A DNA stretch of 36,192 nucleotides from Rikenellaceae bacterium (GTDB lineage Bacteria; Bacteroidota; Bacteroidia; Bacteroidales; Rikenellaceae), in assembly GCA_015060075.1 (NCBI GenBank), contig SUZE01000021.1, forward strand, positions 1-36,192, in the 5' to 3' direction. Numbering within the stretch: position 1 is the first letter of the stretch; each line of letters begins with the position of its first letter. A program made the translations under genes and the position numbers. Under the pieces are notes generated by a model. It was not told the DNA's origin. It searched no databases and saw nothing but the letters and a program-made list of their open reading frames with translations. This document shows positions 7,667 through 15,914 of this stretch, piece after piece.

Positions 7667-9265
7667 ATGATACAGTTCAAACGACAGTTTTCAAAGAAGA
7701 CGAAGGCGGTGTTGTGTTTTGCCTCGGCATTGCTTTTGTCGCTTCCGTGGGAGGGAGCAAGTTGTATAACCCTCTTTGTCGGGCTACTTCCGCTACTTCT
7801 TGTAAGCGCACAATATAGCCCTTCGTGGCGTGATACTCTTTCGATGCTCGGTTGGGCAACGCTAACATTTGTGTTGTGGAATGCCGGTACAATTTGGTGG
7901 TTATGGAACGCTACTCCTGCAGGTCCTATTGTTGCCACTATCTGTTCGACTTGGTGGAGTTTGTTGGCATTTATGGCATATCATATTGTGTCGAAACATG
8001 CACCAAAGGCTCTCGCTTATGTGACGCTTGTAACGGCGTGGATTGCGGGAGAGTATCTCTATACGCAGGCTCCTGCATTATCCTTCCCGTGGCTTGTGCT
8101 CGGCAATGGCTTTGCCGATGACCCTTGGGCGGTGCAGTGGTTTGAATATACGGGCGTTTTCGGAGGCTCGTTGTGGGTGTTATTGGTCAATATTCTCGCA
8201 TTTGAGGCGTGCCTGACAATGCGTAAAAAGACTTGGATTGCGGCAACATTAGCGCTTGTTATTCCACTCGGAGTATCTATTGCACTCTTCTATAAGTATC
8301 AGCCGGATGGCGAATTATACTCCTCGCTTGATAAGGTTACGGTGTCGGTAACCCAGCCAAATGTACCTTGTTATGAGAAATTTAATAGCTCTACCGAAAA
8401 ACAACAAGATAATCTTATGGAACTCCTTGCGGAGGCTCCCGATTCGGCAGAGTTTGTGCTGATGCCTGAGACGGCGTTGGCAGAGATGATAAACGACCGA
8501 CAACCCGAAAGGTCGTATATCGTAAGTCGTATTTCGGACTATCTTCGTGACGAAAAGCCCGCAACGATGGTTGTGTCGGGTGGTGAAACCATGCGTTTGT
8601 ATGGCAATGTGAGAGGCTCGGAAACAGCGCGCAGACGGGGTATGCACTACATGGATATCTTCAACTCCTCGCTCGGTATTGATACCACCTCGAAGGTTCA
8701 ACTGCATCACAAGGGCAAACTTGTTGTCGGCGTTGAGACGATTCCTGCATGGCTGCGTAAGGCGGGAGATAAATTTGCCATAGATTTGGGTGGAACTTTC
8801 GGACAACTCGGTATCGGCAAGAGTTGCGACTCATTTGAGCATAATGGCAAGAAGGTTGCTCCGGCAATATGCTACGAAGGTCTGTATGGCGACCACATGG
8901 CGGAGTTTGTACGCAATGGAGCCGAGGCACTGTTTGTGGTGTCAAACGATGGCTGGTGGGGCAATACGCCAGGGCATAAATATCTCTTCTCATTCTGCCG
9001 TTTGCGAGCCATAGAGTTACGCCGAGATGTGGCTCGAAGTGCCAATACGGGTGTGTCAGGCTTTATTACGATGCAGGGTGAGGATATTCAGCGCATGGAG
9101 TGGGATAACCGAGGCGTATTAACCGCCGATATTCGACTTAACGACAAACAAACCTTCTATGCTAAATATGGCGATTATATCGGTCGTTTGTCGCTGTATA
9201 TTGCCGTGTTGTGCCTGCTCTCTTTCGTGGCATACTGTGTAAAGAAGAAGTTTTACTTGAATTAA
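7667..9265 (+). CDS. lnt: Apolipoprotein N-acyltransferase
   Basis: Transfers the third acyl chain to the N-terminal Cys of lipoproteins in the inner membrane, completing triacylated lipoprotein. The 532-aa length is typical. The first 210 residues are a bundle of hydrophobic helices; the rest is a nitrilase-fold (CN hydrolase) domain followed by a C-terminal membrane anchor (about 507-525). The catalytic triad can be placed at E268 (MPETA), K349 (HHKGKLV) and C402 (ICYEG), followed by the family block SNDGWWGNTPG (about 426-436). Many lipoproteins encode in this window would be its substrates. The start at 7667 is the only upstream ATG that keeps the basic N-terminus and first helix. folC follows after 9 bp in the same direction, so both are probably one transcript. 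Confidence 0.95.
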   Translation: MIQFKRQFSKKTKAVLCFASALLLSLPWEGASCITLFVGLLPLLLVSAQYSPSWRDTLSMLGWATLTFVLWNAGTIWWLWNATPAGPIVATICSTWWSLLAFMAYHIVSKHAPKALAYVTLVTAWIAGEYLYTQAPALSFPWLVLGNGFADDPWAVQWFEYTGVFGGSLWVLLVNILAFEACLTMRKKTWIAATLALVIPLGVSIALFYKYQPDGELYSSLDKVTVSVTQPNVPCYEKFNSSTEKQQDNLMELLAEAPDSAEFVLMPETALAEMINDRQPERSYIVSRISDYLRDEKPATMVVSGGETMRLYGNVRGSETARRRGMHYMDIFNSSLGIDTTSKVQLHHKGKLVVGVETIPAWLRKAGDKFAIDLGGTFGQLGIGKSCDSFEHNGKKVAPAICYEGLYGDHMAEFVRNGAEALFVVSNDGWWGNTPGHKYLFSFCRLRAIELRRDVARSANTGVSGFITMQGEDIQRMEWDNRGVLTADIRLNDKQTFYAKYGDYIGRLSLYIAVLCLLSFVAYCVKKKFYLN

Positions 9266-9274
9266 ATTTCGATT

Positions 9275-10576
9275 ATGAACTATACCGAAACACTTGATTA
9301 TCTGTTTTCGTCAATGCCTTCGTTTCAGCAGGTTGGCGGAGATGCATACAAACCAGGATTGGAGCGCATTGCTGAGTTTTGTCGCTCAATAGGTAATCCG
9401 CAACGCAACTACTTTGTGATACATGTTGCCGGCACTAATGGCAAAGGCTCGGTATCGAATATGCTTGCAGCCGTATTGCAGCAGGCGGGCTATCAGACAG
9501 GACTCTTTACCTCGCCACATTTGACCGATTTTCGTGAGCGTATTCGCGTAAATGGCGAGATGATACCAAAGCAGAAGGTGGTGAATTTTGTGGACCGATA
9601 TAAGGCGGAAATGGAGCGTCTGCAACTCTCATTTTTCGAGATGACTACCGCAATGGCGTTCGACTACTTTGCGCAGAGCGATGTCGAAGTGGCAGTTATC
9701 GAAGCGGGCTTGGGAGGTCGCCTTGATGCAACAAATATAGTTCAACCCGTAATTTCTGTAATTACAAATATCGGTTTGGAACACACCGAATATCTCGGAG
9801 ACTCTCTGCCAAAAATTGCACGCGAGAAGGGTGGTATTATCAAGAAATGTACTCCTGTGGTTGTTGGCGAGAAGAACTCTAACTATAACCTCGTTTTGGA
9901 GGAGATTGCCGATGATTTGCGTTCGGAATTAATCTATGCTGATGAGGCGTTTACGCTTGGCGAATGTGGCTTTGAGGGTGGTAAACAGGTTGTTACGCTC
10001 AATCGCTCACGAGATGGTTACCCTTATCGTCTGCGACTCGATTTGTTGGGTGGGTATCAACGCCAAAATCTCGCTACGGTGGCAACCGTGCTTGATGTCC
10101 TGCACGAAACAACCCCACTCTCGATATCACGCCGTGCTTTTGTTGAGGGCGTGCGAGATGTTTGCGCCATTACATCGTTCAGAGGTCGTTGGCAAGTATT
10201 GTCCGAGAAGCCGCTTGTGGTGTGTGACACGGCACACAACGAGCATGGTATTGCTGAGGTTGCCAAGCAGTTAAATGAGCGCACAAACGAGGGCGAGTTG
10301 TTCTGCATTATGGGCTTTTGCGAGGATAAGGAGTTTGATAAGATGCTTGCGTTGATGCCGAATGATGCACACTATATCTTTACGCAGGCGTCAATTCGCC
10401 GTGCTGCATCGGTAGAGAAGATTTCGGAGGTTGCGGTGTCGCTCGGACTTGACTTTGAGGTTGCGCCATCGGTTGGGGAGGCATTGGTGAAGGCTCAGTC
10501 GCAACTCACTGAGGATGATATGCTCTTTATCGGTGGCAGTACTTTTGTTGTGGCAGAGGTCCTTGATAGGTTATAA
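9275..10576 (+). CDS. folC: Bifunctional folylpolyglutamate synthase / dihydrofolate synthase
   Basis: ATP-dependent ligase that adds glutamate to dihydropteroate and to reduced folates, making the polyglutamates retained in the cell and used by one-carbon enzymes such as GcvT, also in this window. The 433-aa protein has the Mur-ligase fold: P-loop GTNGKGS at 53-59, the folate-binding region with FTSPHL (78-83), the GLGGRLDATN motif near 145-154, and the C-terminal ligase domain with VVCDTAHN. Length and motifs are ordinary. It is 9 bp downstream of lnt and followed by a hairpin terminator. Confidence 0.96.
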   Translation: MNYTETLDYLFSSMPSFQQVGGDAYKPGLERIAEFCRSIGNPQRNYFVIHVAGTNGKGSVSNMLAAVLQQAGYQTGLFTSPHLTDFRERIRVNGEMIPKQKVVNFVDRYKAEMERLQLSFFEMTTAMAFDYFAQSDVEVAVIEAGLGGRLDATNIVQPVISVITNIGLEHTEYLGDSLPKIAREKGGIIKKCTPVVVGEKNSNYNLVLEEIADDLRSELIYADEAFTLGECGFEGGKQVVTLNRSRDGYPYRLRLDLLGGYQRQNLATVATVLDVLHETTPLSISRRAFVEGVRDVCAITSFRGRWQVLSEKPLVVCDTAHNEHGIAEVAKQLNERTNEGELFCIMGFCEDKEFDKMLALMPNDAHYIFTQASIRRAASVEKISEVAVSLGLDFEVAPSVGEALVKAQSQLTEDDMLFIGGSTFVVAEVLDRL

Positions 10577-10600
10577 GACATTTAACACTATGAATAATAA

Positions 10601-10630
10601 AACCGCCGAGAGAACTCTCAGCGGTTTTTA
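10601..10630 (+). terminator. Terminator of lnt-folC
   Basis: The stem AACCGCCGAGAG / CTCTCAGCGGTT (10601-10626, one mismatch, AA loop) is followed by TTTTA and lies 25 bp past the folC stop. Confidence 0.85.
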
Positions 10631-10682
10631 TTAGTGTCTATGATATCATTCTATTTGAGTTCGAGCCTCTTCCGGACAACAA

Positions 10683-10711
10683 AAAAAGAGTTCCCAAACG
10701 GAAACTCTTTT
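10683..10711 (-). terminator. Terminator of tRNA-Leu
   Basis: On the minus strand the stem AAAAGAGTTTCC / GGGAACTCTTTT, with one mismatch and a GTTT loop, runs into seven T (10681-10687). It begins two bases past the 3' end of the tRNA. Confidence 0.8.
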
Positions 10712-10712
10712 G

Positions 10713-10796
10713 TGCCCAGGACGAGACTCGAACTCACACGGGCTAATGCCCACTACCCCCTCAAAGTAGCGTGTCTACCAATTCCACCACCTGGGC
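10713..10796 (-). tRNA. tRNA-Leu (anticodon GAG)
   Basis: An 84-nt cloverleaf: acceptor GCCCAGG / CCTGGGC with discriminator A, D-arm TGGTGGAATTGGTAGACA, anticodon stem CTACT / GGTAG with loop TTGAGGG (anticodon GAG, reads CUC/CUU), a long variable arm as expected for Leu, and a normal T-loop TTCGAGT. CCA is not encoded. It has its own promoter (TTG, 19 bp, TACCTTTG) and terminator. Confidence 0.95.
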
Positions 10797-10828
10797 TTTG
10801 AGGAGCCGATTCTCTCAAATCAGCGTGG

Positions 10829-10858
10829 CAAAGGTACACAAAAATTTTATACCCGCAA
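10829..10858 (-). promoter_or_regulatory. Promoter of tRNA-Leu
   Basis: On the minus strand TTG (10856-10858), exactly 19 bp, TACCTTTG (10829-10836). The expected start is about 25 nt before the mature 5' end of the tRNA. Confidence 0.75.
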
Positions 10859-10914
10859 ACTTTTATTGGAAAAAGTTGCAATTTTTTTGATGCACCCTGC
10901 CCTCTTACCTATTT

Positions 10915-13900
10915 TTAGGCTCTCTTAATTGCGATTTTGAGAGGTATCTCGTTTACATCGCTATCAACCACAAACTCGCCTTGTGGCTCGGCTGCGGTCT
11001 TAACGCTAACTGCCAAAGTTTGCTGACCGATATACGATGCGAACTCTGCAACGGCTGCGTGTACAGCCTCGATATCTTCAATTTCGACCTCAATCTTGTC
11101 GGTTACCTCCAAGCCCGAATCCTTGCGGATATTCTGGATACGATTTACCAACTCACGAGCCACACCCTCCTTCTGCAACTCCTCAGTGAGGGTGATGTCG
11201 AGTGCAACGGTGAGTTTGCCCTCGCTGGTTACCAACCAACCCGGCATATCCTCCGACATAATCTCGAAGTCGGCAGGGGTTACGGTAATCTGCTCACTTC
11301 CCATATCAAGTACGATTTCAGTAGAAGCCTCAATTTCTGAAATCTTCTCCTGCGAGAACTGCGCAGTCATCGCAGCAATCTGCTTCATATACTTGCCGTA
11401 GCGAGGTCCCAAAGTCTTGAAGTTAGGCTTGATACGCTTGGTGATAAGACCTGTTGTTTCGCGAATAAGGTCCATCTCTTTGATGTTTACCTCGTTGAGG
11501 ATAAGCGACTTAACTGCCAACAAATGCTCCTCTGTTGCATCATCAAGTACAGGGATAAGTACCTTTGCAAGTGGCTGACGCACCTTGATATTCACCTTAC
11601 GGCGCAAAGCGAGTACCATTGACGATACCTGCTGTGCCATAGCCATCATATCCTCCAAACGGCTATCAATAAGCGACTCATCACACTTAGGGAACGATGC
11701 GAGGTGTACCGAGCTCTCCGAGTGGCGACCACTCAAAGCGTTGAGGTCGCAGAAGATGCGGTCCGAGATAAATGGTGCAAATGGTGCTGCCAACTTCGCT
11801 ACGGTTTCGAGGCAGGTGTAGAGCGTCTGATAAGCCGAGAGTTTGTCCTCGTTCATCTCGCCACCCCAGAAACGCTTGCGGTTAAGGCGTACATACCAAT
11901 TCGACAAATTCTCGCCCACAAACTCCTGAATAGCACGAGCCGCAGGGGTCGGGTCGTAGTCTTCGAGCGATGCGGTAACATCTTTTACAAGAGTATTCAA
12001 CAACGAGATAATCCAACGGTCAATCTCAGGGCGGCGCTCCATCGGTACCTCCGCCTCCTTGCCTGTGAAGCCGTCAATGTTGGCGTAGAGGGCAAAGAAC
12101 GAGTAGGTGTTGTAGAGTGTTCCGAAGAACTTACGGCGTACCTCATCGACACCATCAATATCAAACTTCAAGTTCTCCCAAGGGTCGGAGTTTGAAATCA
12201 TATACCAACGAGTGGCATCTGCTCCATACTTGTTGAGTACCTCGAATGGGTCTACGGCGTTGCCCAAACGCTTCGACATCTTGTTGCCGTTCTTGTCGAG
12301 GACAAGACCATTAGAGATGATATTCTTGAATGCTACGCTGTCGAACAACATTGTAGCGATAGCGTGCAGAGTGAAGAACCAGCCACGAGTTTGGTCCACT
12401 CCCTCGGCGATAAAGTCCGCAGGGAACAACTTGTCGAAGCAGTCGGCATTCTCGAATGGATAGTGACGTTGTGCATAAGGCATAGCGCCCGAGTCGAACC
12501 AAACATCAATCAAATCGCTCTCGCGGTGCATTGGCTCGCCCTTTGACGACACCAACACGATATTATCAACATAAGGTTTGTGAAGGTCGATATTCTCAGT
12601 CGAGTAGTTCTCTGCCGACATATCGCCCACCTTGAAATTTTTGTATGGATTCTCGGTCATAAAGCCCGCCTCGATTGACTTCTCAATCTCCGCCATCAAC
12701 TCCTCAACCGAGCCGATACACTTCATCTCCGAGTAGTCCTCGTTAGCCCAAATTGGAAGTGGTGTTCCCCAGAATCGCGAACGCGAGAGATTCCAATCAA
12801 CCAATCCCTCCAACCATTTGCCGAAACGACCGGAGCCTGTATACTCAGGCTGCCACTTGATTGTGTCGTTCAACTCCATCATTCGCTCGCGGAGTGCCGT
12901 TGTGCGGATAAACCACGAGTCGAGAGGGTAGTACAACACCGGCTTGTCGGTACGCCAGCAGTGCGGGTAGGAGTGGGTGTGCTTCTCAATTTTGAAAACT
13001 TTGCTCTCGCCTTTGAGCATTACGCAAATATCGATATCGAGCGTGGTGTCGCTATCCGCCAACGCAGCATCGTAGGCATTCTTAACATAGCGACCTGCCC
13101 ACTCATTGTAGAGTGCTACATCGACATACTTTTCAACGAACTCCTTATCTAAATCCTCCAAGCGGAAGAAACGACCTGAACGGTCCACCATAGGGCAGTT
13201 CTTGCCTGCGGTATCAACCATAAAGAGGGGGGCAATACCTGCGGCACGAGCCACGCGGTCGTCATCAGCACCAAAGGTAGGTGCGATATGTACGATACCC
13301 GTACCGTCAGAGGTGGTTACATAGTCGCCCATGATTACGCGGAACGCATCGCCCATAGGCTTAACCCAAGGGATAAGTTGCTCGTAGCCGATGCCCTCCA
13401 ACTCCTTGCCCTTGAAGGTTTGCTCCTCAACCTCGAATGTACCCTCCTGCTTCTTGCCGAAGTAGGAACCTACCAAATCTTTCGCCATAATGATAGTCTG
13501 ACGAGCCTCGGTGTATGGGTTTTGGCACTTTACGCGAACATACTCAATCTGCGGACCTACGCAGAGCGCAGTGTTTGAAGGGAGTGTCCAAGGTGTGGTG
13601 GTCCAAGCGAGGAAGAATAGCTCGCCCTCGGCACCCTCGAAGAGGTGCTCACTCTTCTCGTTGCGCACGATGCGGAACTGTGCCGTGCAGGTGGTATCCT
13701 TAACATCACGATAGCAACCAGGTTGGTTCAACTCGTGAGTCGAAAGTCCTGTACCTGCAGCAGGGGAGTATGGCTGAATAGTGTAGCCCTTGTAGAGCAA
13801 CCCCTTATCGTAGAGTCGCTTCAAGAGATACCACAAAGTCTCGATATATTTGTTGTCGTATGTAATGTATGGGTCGTCAAGATTTACCCAATAGCCCATC

Positions 13901-14310
13901 TGACGAGTGAGGTTGCTCCAAACATCGGTGTATTTCATCACATCCTCGCGGCAGCGGCGGTTGTACTCCTCCACAGTAATCTTCTTGCCGATATCCTCTT
14001 TGGTTATGCCGAGGGTCTTTTCTACTCCCAACTCCACAGGCAGACCATGGGTATCCCAACCCGCCTTGCGGTTTACGCGATAACCCTGCTGTGTCTTGTA
14101 ACGGCAGAATACATCTTTGATAGTACGCGCCATAACATGGTGAATGCCCGGCATACCATTTGCAGATGGTGGTCCCTCATAGAAGATAAATGCGGGCGCA
14201 CCCTCTCGTGTTTCGATACTTTTGTGGAAGGTATCCTTCTTGTCCCACTCTGCCAAAACCTCATTGGCAAGAGCCGATAAATCGAGATTTTTATACTCTT
14301 TGAACTTCAT
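10915..14310 (-). CDS. ileS: Isoleucyl-tRNA synthetase, long eukaryote-like type
   Basis: Charges tRNA-Ile with isoleucine. The 1131-aa class I enzyme has the HIGH-region motif GPPSANGMPGIHHVM (46-60), the WDTHGLPVE block that continues it, the CP1 editing insertion, and KMSKR at 677-681. The C-terminal part is an extended alpha/beta region without an obvious Cys4 zinc finger of the E. coli type. Length and motif spelling fit the type 2 (eukaryote-like) IleRS usual in Bacteroidota, a class generally less sensitive to mupirocin; that property is inferred from family, not seen. The start at 14310 is 29 bp after a TACCTTTG box. The tRNA-Leu gene lies 118 bp downstream with its own promoter, so the two are separate units. 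Confidence 0.96.
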   Translation of the reverse strand: MKFKEYKNLDLSALANEVLAEWDKKDTFHKSIETREGAPAFIFYEGPPSANGMPGIHHVMARTIKDVFCRYKTQQGYRVNRKAGWDTHGLPVELGVEKTLGITKEDIGKKITVEEYNRRCREDVMKYTDVWSNLTRQMGYWVNLDDPYITYDNKYIETLWYLLKRLYDKGLLYKGYTIQPYSPAAGTGLSTHELNQPGCYRDVKDTTCTAQFRIVRNEKSEHLFEGAEGELFFLAWTTTPWTLPSNTALCVGPQIEYVRVKCQNPYTEARQTIIMAKDLVGSYFGKKQEGTFEVEEQTFKGKELEGIGYEQLIPWVKPMGDAFRVIMGDYVTTSDGTGIVHIAPTFGADDDRVARAAGIAPLFMVDTAGKNCPMVDRSGRFFRLEDLDKEFVEKYVDVALYNEWAGRYVKNAYDAALADSDTTLDIDICVMLKGESKVFKIEKHTHSYPHCWRTDKPVLYYPLDSWFIRTTALRERMMELNDTIKWQPEYTGSGRFGKWLEGLVDWNLSRSRFWGTPLPIWANEDYSEMKCIGSVEELMAEIEKSIEAGFMTENPYKNFKVGDMSAENYSTENIDLHKPYVDNIVLVSSKGEPMHRESDLIDVWFDSGAMPYAQRHYPFENADCFDKLFPADFIAEGVDQTRGWFFTLHAIATMLFDSVAFKNIISNGLVLDKNGNKMSKRLGNAVDPFEVLNKYGADATRWYMISNSDPWENLKFDIDGVDEVRRKFFGTLYNTYSFFALYANIDGFTGKEAEVPMERRPEIDRWIISLLNTLVKDVTASLEDYDPTPAARAIQEFVGENLSNWYVRLNRKRFWGGEMNEDKLSAYQTLYTCLETVAKLAAPFAPFISDRIFCDLNALSGRHSESSVHLASFPKCDESLIDSRLEDMMAMAQQVSSMVLALRRKVNIKVRQPLAKVLIPVLDDATEEHLLAVKSLILNEVNIKEMDLIRETTGLITKRIKPNFKTLGPRYGKYMKQIAAMTAQFSQEKISEIEASTEIVLDMGSEQITVTPADFEIMSEDMPGWLVTSEGKLTVALDITLTEELQKEGVARELVNRIQNIRKDSGLEVTDKIEVEIEDIEAVHAAVAEFASYIGQQTLAVSVKTAAEPQGEFVVDSDVNEIPLKIAIKRA

Positions 14311-14339
14311 ACGACAAATAAATTCAAGTTATAATCGTG

Positions 14340-14347
14340 CAAAGGTA
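14340..14347 (-). promoter_or_regulatory. -7 box of the ileS promoter
   Basis: TACCTTTG on the minus strand, 29 bp before the ileS ATG. A -33 TTG is not evident; the upstream side is the heptad array. Confidence 0.5.
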
Positions 14348-14353
14348 CTAATA

Positions 14354-14444
14354 AAAACGGAAAACGGAAAGCGGAAAACGGAAAACTTTATATTTTTAGA
14401 CGAGAGACGAAAGACGAGAGAAATGCAAAATTAAGAATTGCTTT
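14354..14444. repeat. Degenerate 7-bp periodic array changing consensus along its length
   Basis: From 14354 the sequence divides into thirteen consecutive heptamers without a phase break. It begins with AAAACGG, AAAACGG, AAAGCGG, AAAACGG (14354-14381), passes through AAAACTT, TATATTT and TTAGACG, continues AGAGACG, AAAGACG, AGAGAAA (14403-14423), then TGCAAAA, TTAAGAA and TTGCTTT. No ORF is supported here. It lies between the divergent ileS and GNAT genes. Confidence 0.7.
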
Positions 14445-14537
14445 CAGCGCACCCCATAAAGCGACCAACGGGAGCGCCCCCATAAAGGGCGGAACGCCCG
14501 CCCCCATAAAGCAGTCGCAGACTGCGCCCCCAGAAAT
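14441..14537. repeat. Array of CCCCATAAAG boxes separated by variable hairpin spacers
   Basis: The box CCCCATAAAG occurs at 14452-14461, 14478-14487 and 14502-14511, with a degenerate fourth (CCCCAGAAAT) at 14528-14537, giving periods of 26, 24 and 26 bp. Spacers differ in sequence yet are self-complementary: GGGCG-GAA-CGCCC (14487-14499) and GCAGTC-GCA-GACTGC (14511-14525) are perfect hairpins, while the first (14461-14477) is imperfect. It directly follows the heptad array. The remainder of the gap to 14610 shows nothing recognisable. Confidence 0.65.
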
Positions 14538-14616
14538 GTTGCGCCTTGACCACGCTTGAAGTTCCGACAACCAAAAAATATTTGCCGCAGAGGTGACACC
14601 TTAATCAAAAAATTTT

Positions 14617-14624
14617 TATTTTTG
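14617..14624 (+). promoter_or_regulatory. -7 box before the GNAT-like gene
   Basis: TATTTTTG fits TAnnTTTG, 26 bp before the ATG at 14651. The region is T-rich and lacks a clear -33 TTG, so this is tentative. Confidence 0.4.
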
Positions 14625-14650
14625 CATTGTACATTTTAACTATTTGAGAG

Positions 14651-15844
14651 ATGACAAAGTTTTATGTAAAGGAGGTTGTGACACCAAGTGATGTGAAGCA
14701 GTGGTTGTTCCTCGACCGCAAAATATATAAGGAGTGCCCATATTGGGTATGCCCGCTTGATGACGATATCGAAAAGGTCTTTGACCCCAAGCGCAATCAC
14801 CTCTTTGAGGGTGGCGAGGCGACTCGTTGGATTGCCTTCGATGAAAAGGGCGAGGCGGTAGGTCGCATCGCTGCATTCTACAACCGTGAGCAGGCGAAAG
14901 TAACCGAAAATATGGGTTGTTGCGGCTTCTTTGAGTCAATTGATAATCAGGAGGTTGCAAATCTACTCTTCGATGCTGCGAGGGAGTGGCTTACCGATAG
15001 AGGCTTGGAGGGTATGGACGGACCGGTAAACTTCGGCTCGCGCGATTCGTGGTGGGGTTTGTTGGTCGAGGGCTTCGAGTACCAACCTCTCTATGGAAAT
15101 CCTTATCACCTGCCATACTACAAGGCTCTGTTCGAGAACTACGGTTTCCAGAACTACTTTAACCAGAACTCCTATGTGTGGCGAGCAGAAGATGGCGTGT
15201 TGAGCGAGATTGCCCTCGAAAAGGCGCATCGTGTACTCGCCAACCCCGAATACCAAATCAAGGATATTACGGGTGCCAACCTCGAAGAGGCAGCCGAGAA
15301 TCTGCGCACCATATATAATAAGGCGTGGTCGCTATTTACAGGCGTTAAGCAGATGACCAAGGAGGAGGCGCAGAAGTTGATGCGCACGCTCCGCCCGATT
15401 ATAGACCCCAATTTGATATACTTCGCCTACCATAATGACAAGCCGATAGGTTTCTTTGTTATGGTACCCGACCTGAATCGTGTAATTGGTAAGTTCAACG
15501 GCAAGTTCGGCTTGGTGGAGAAGTTGCGACTGATGTGGGATTTGAAGGTGCGCAAGTCGTGCGACCGAGTTTTTGGTATTATCTTCGGCATCACGCCCGA
15601 GTTTCAGGGCAAGGGTATCGAGAGTGCCATTATGACCTACATTCTCGAAAACTATATCCGCACGGGGCGCAGCCCATACAAGTCGTTCGAGTTTGCGTGG
15701 ATTGGCGACTTTAATCCTGTGATGAACAGAATGATAGAGCGTTATGTCTGTGCTAAGAAACACAAGATGCACACGACCTATCGTTTCCTCTTCGACCGTA
15801 CAAGGGAGTTCCACCGCTGCCCACGATTGGGATTAAAGAGATAA
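14651..15844 (+). CDS. GNAT-like acyltransferase of unknown substrate
   Basis: A 397-aa soluble protein without signal or membrane segments. The C-terminal half has the GNAT acetyl-CoA-binding signature: beta strand FGIIFGITPEF, then the pyrophosphate loop QGKGIESA (about 319-326), followed by a helix and HTTYRFLFDR near the end. The N-terminal half (about 20-150) also looks GNAT-like, with VGRIAAFYNRE and a block like DGPVNFGSRDSWWG that I associate with a conserved Bacteroidota family of large uncharacterised GNAT proteins. Substrate unknown. gcvT follows 70 bp downstream behind its own -7 box, so co-transcription is uncertain. Confidence 0.75.
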   Translation: MTKFYVKEVVTPSDVKQWLFLDRKIYKECPYWVCPLDDDIEKVFDPKRNHLFEGGEATRWIAFDEKGEAVGRIAAFYNREQAKVTENMGCCGFFESIDNQEVANLLFDAAREWLTDRGLEGMDGPVNFGSRDSWWGLLVEGFEYQPLYGNPYHLPYYKALFENYGFQNYFNQNSYVWRAEDGVLSEIALEKAHRVLANPEYQIKDITGANLEEAAENLRTIYNKAWSLFTGVKQMTKEEAQKLMRTLRPIIDPNLIYFAYHNDKPIGFFVMVPDLNRVIGKFNGKFGLVEKLRLMWDLKVRKSCDRVFGIIFGITPEFQGKGIESAIMTYILENYIRTGRSPYKSFEFAWIGDFNPVMNRMIERYVCAKKHKMHTTYRFLFDRTREFHRCPRLGLKR

Positions 15845-15856
15845 AAAACACTTCTC

Positions 15857-15877
15857 TTTTTAATTTTTAATTCTTAA
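15857..15877. repeat. Short 7-bp periodic run (TTTTTAA type)
   Basis: TTTTTAA, TTTTTAA, TTCTTAA in direct succession. It overlaps the -7 box of gcvT at its right end. Confidence 0.5.
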
Positions 15878-15882
15878 ATTTG
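15875..15882 (+). promoter_or_regulatory. -7 box of the gcvT promoter
   Basis: TAAATTTG fits TAnnTTTG, 32 bp before the gcvT ATG. The -33 region is a T-rich heptad run without a well-placed TTG. Confidence 0.45.
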
Positions 15883-15914
15883 TAAGCAGAACGAACTTAA
15901 AACTACATAAAACT

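Noticed and set aside
14441..14537. Possible CRISPR mini-array
   Set aside because: The constant box is only 10 bp, spacers are 14-16 bp and self-complementary, and there are no cas genes.
14388..14570. Minus-strand 60-codon ORF across the box-and-hairpin array
   Set aside because: Its repeated FMGA/WGAL residues merely translate the TTTATGGGG boxes; no start signal and no independent support.
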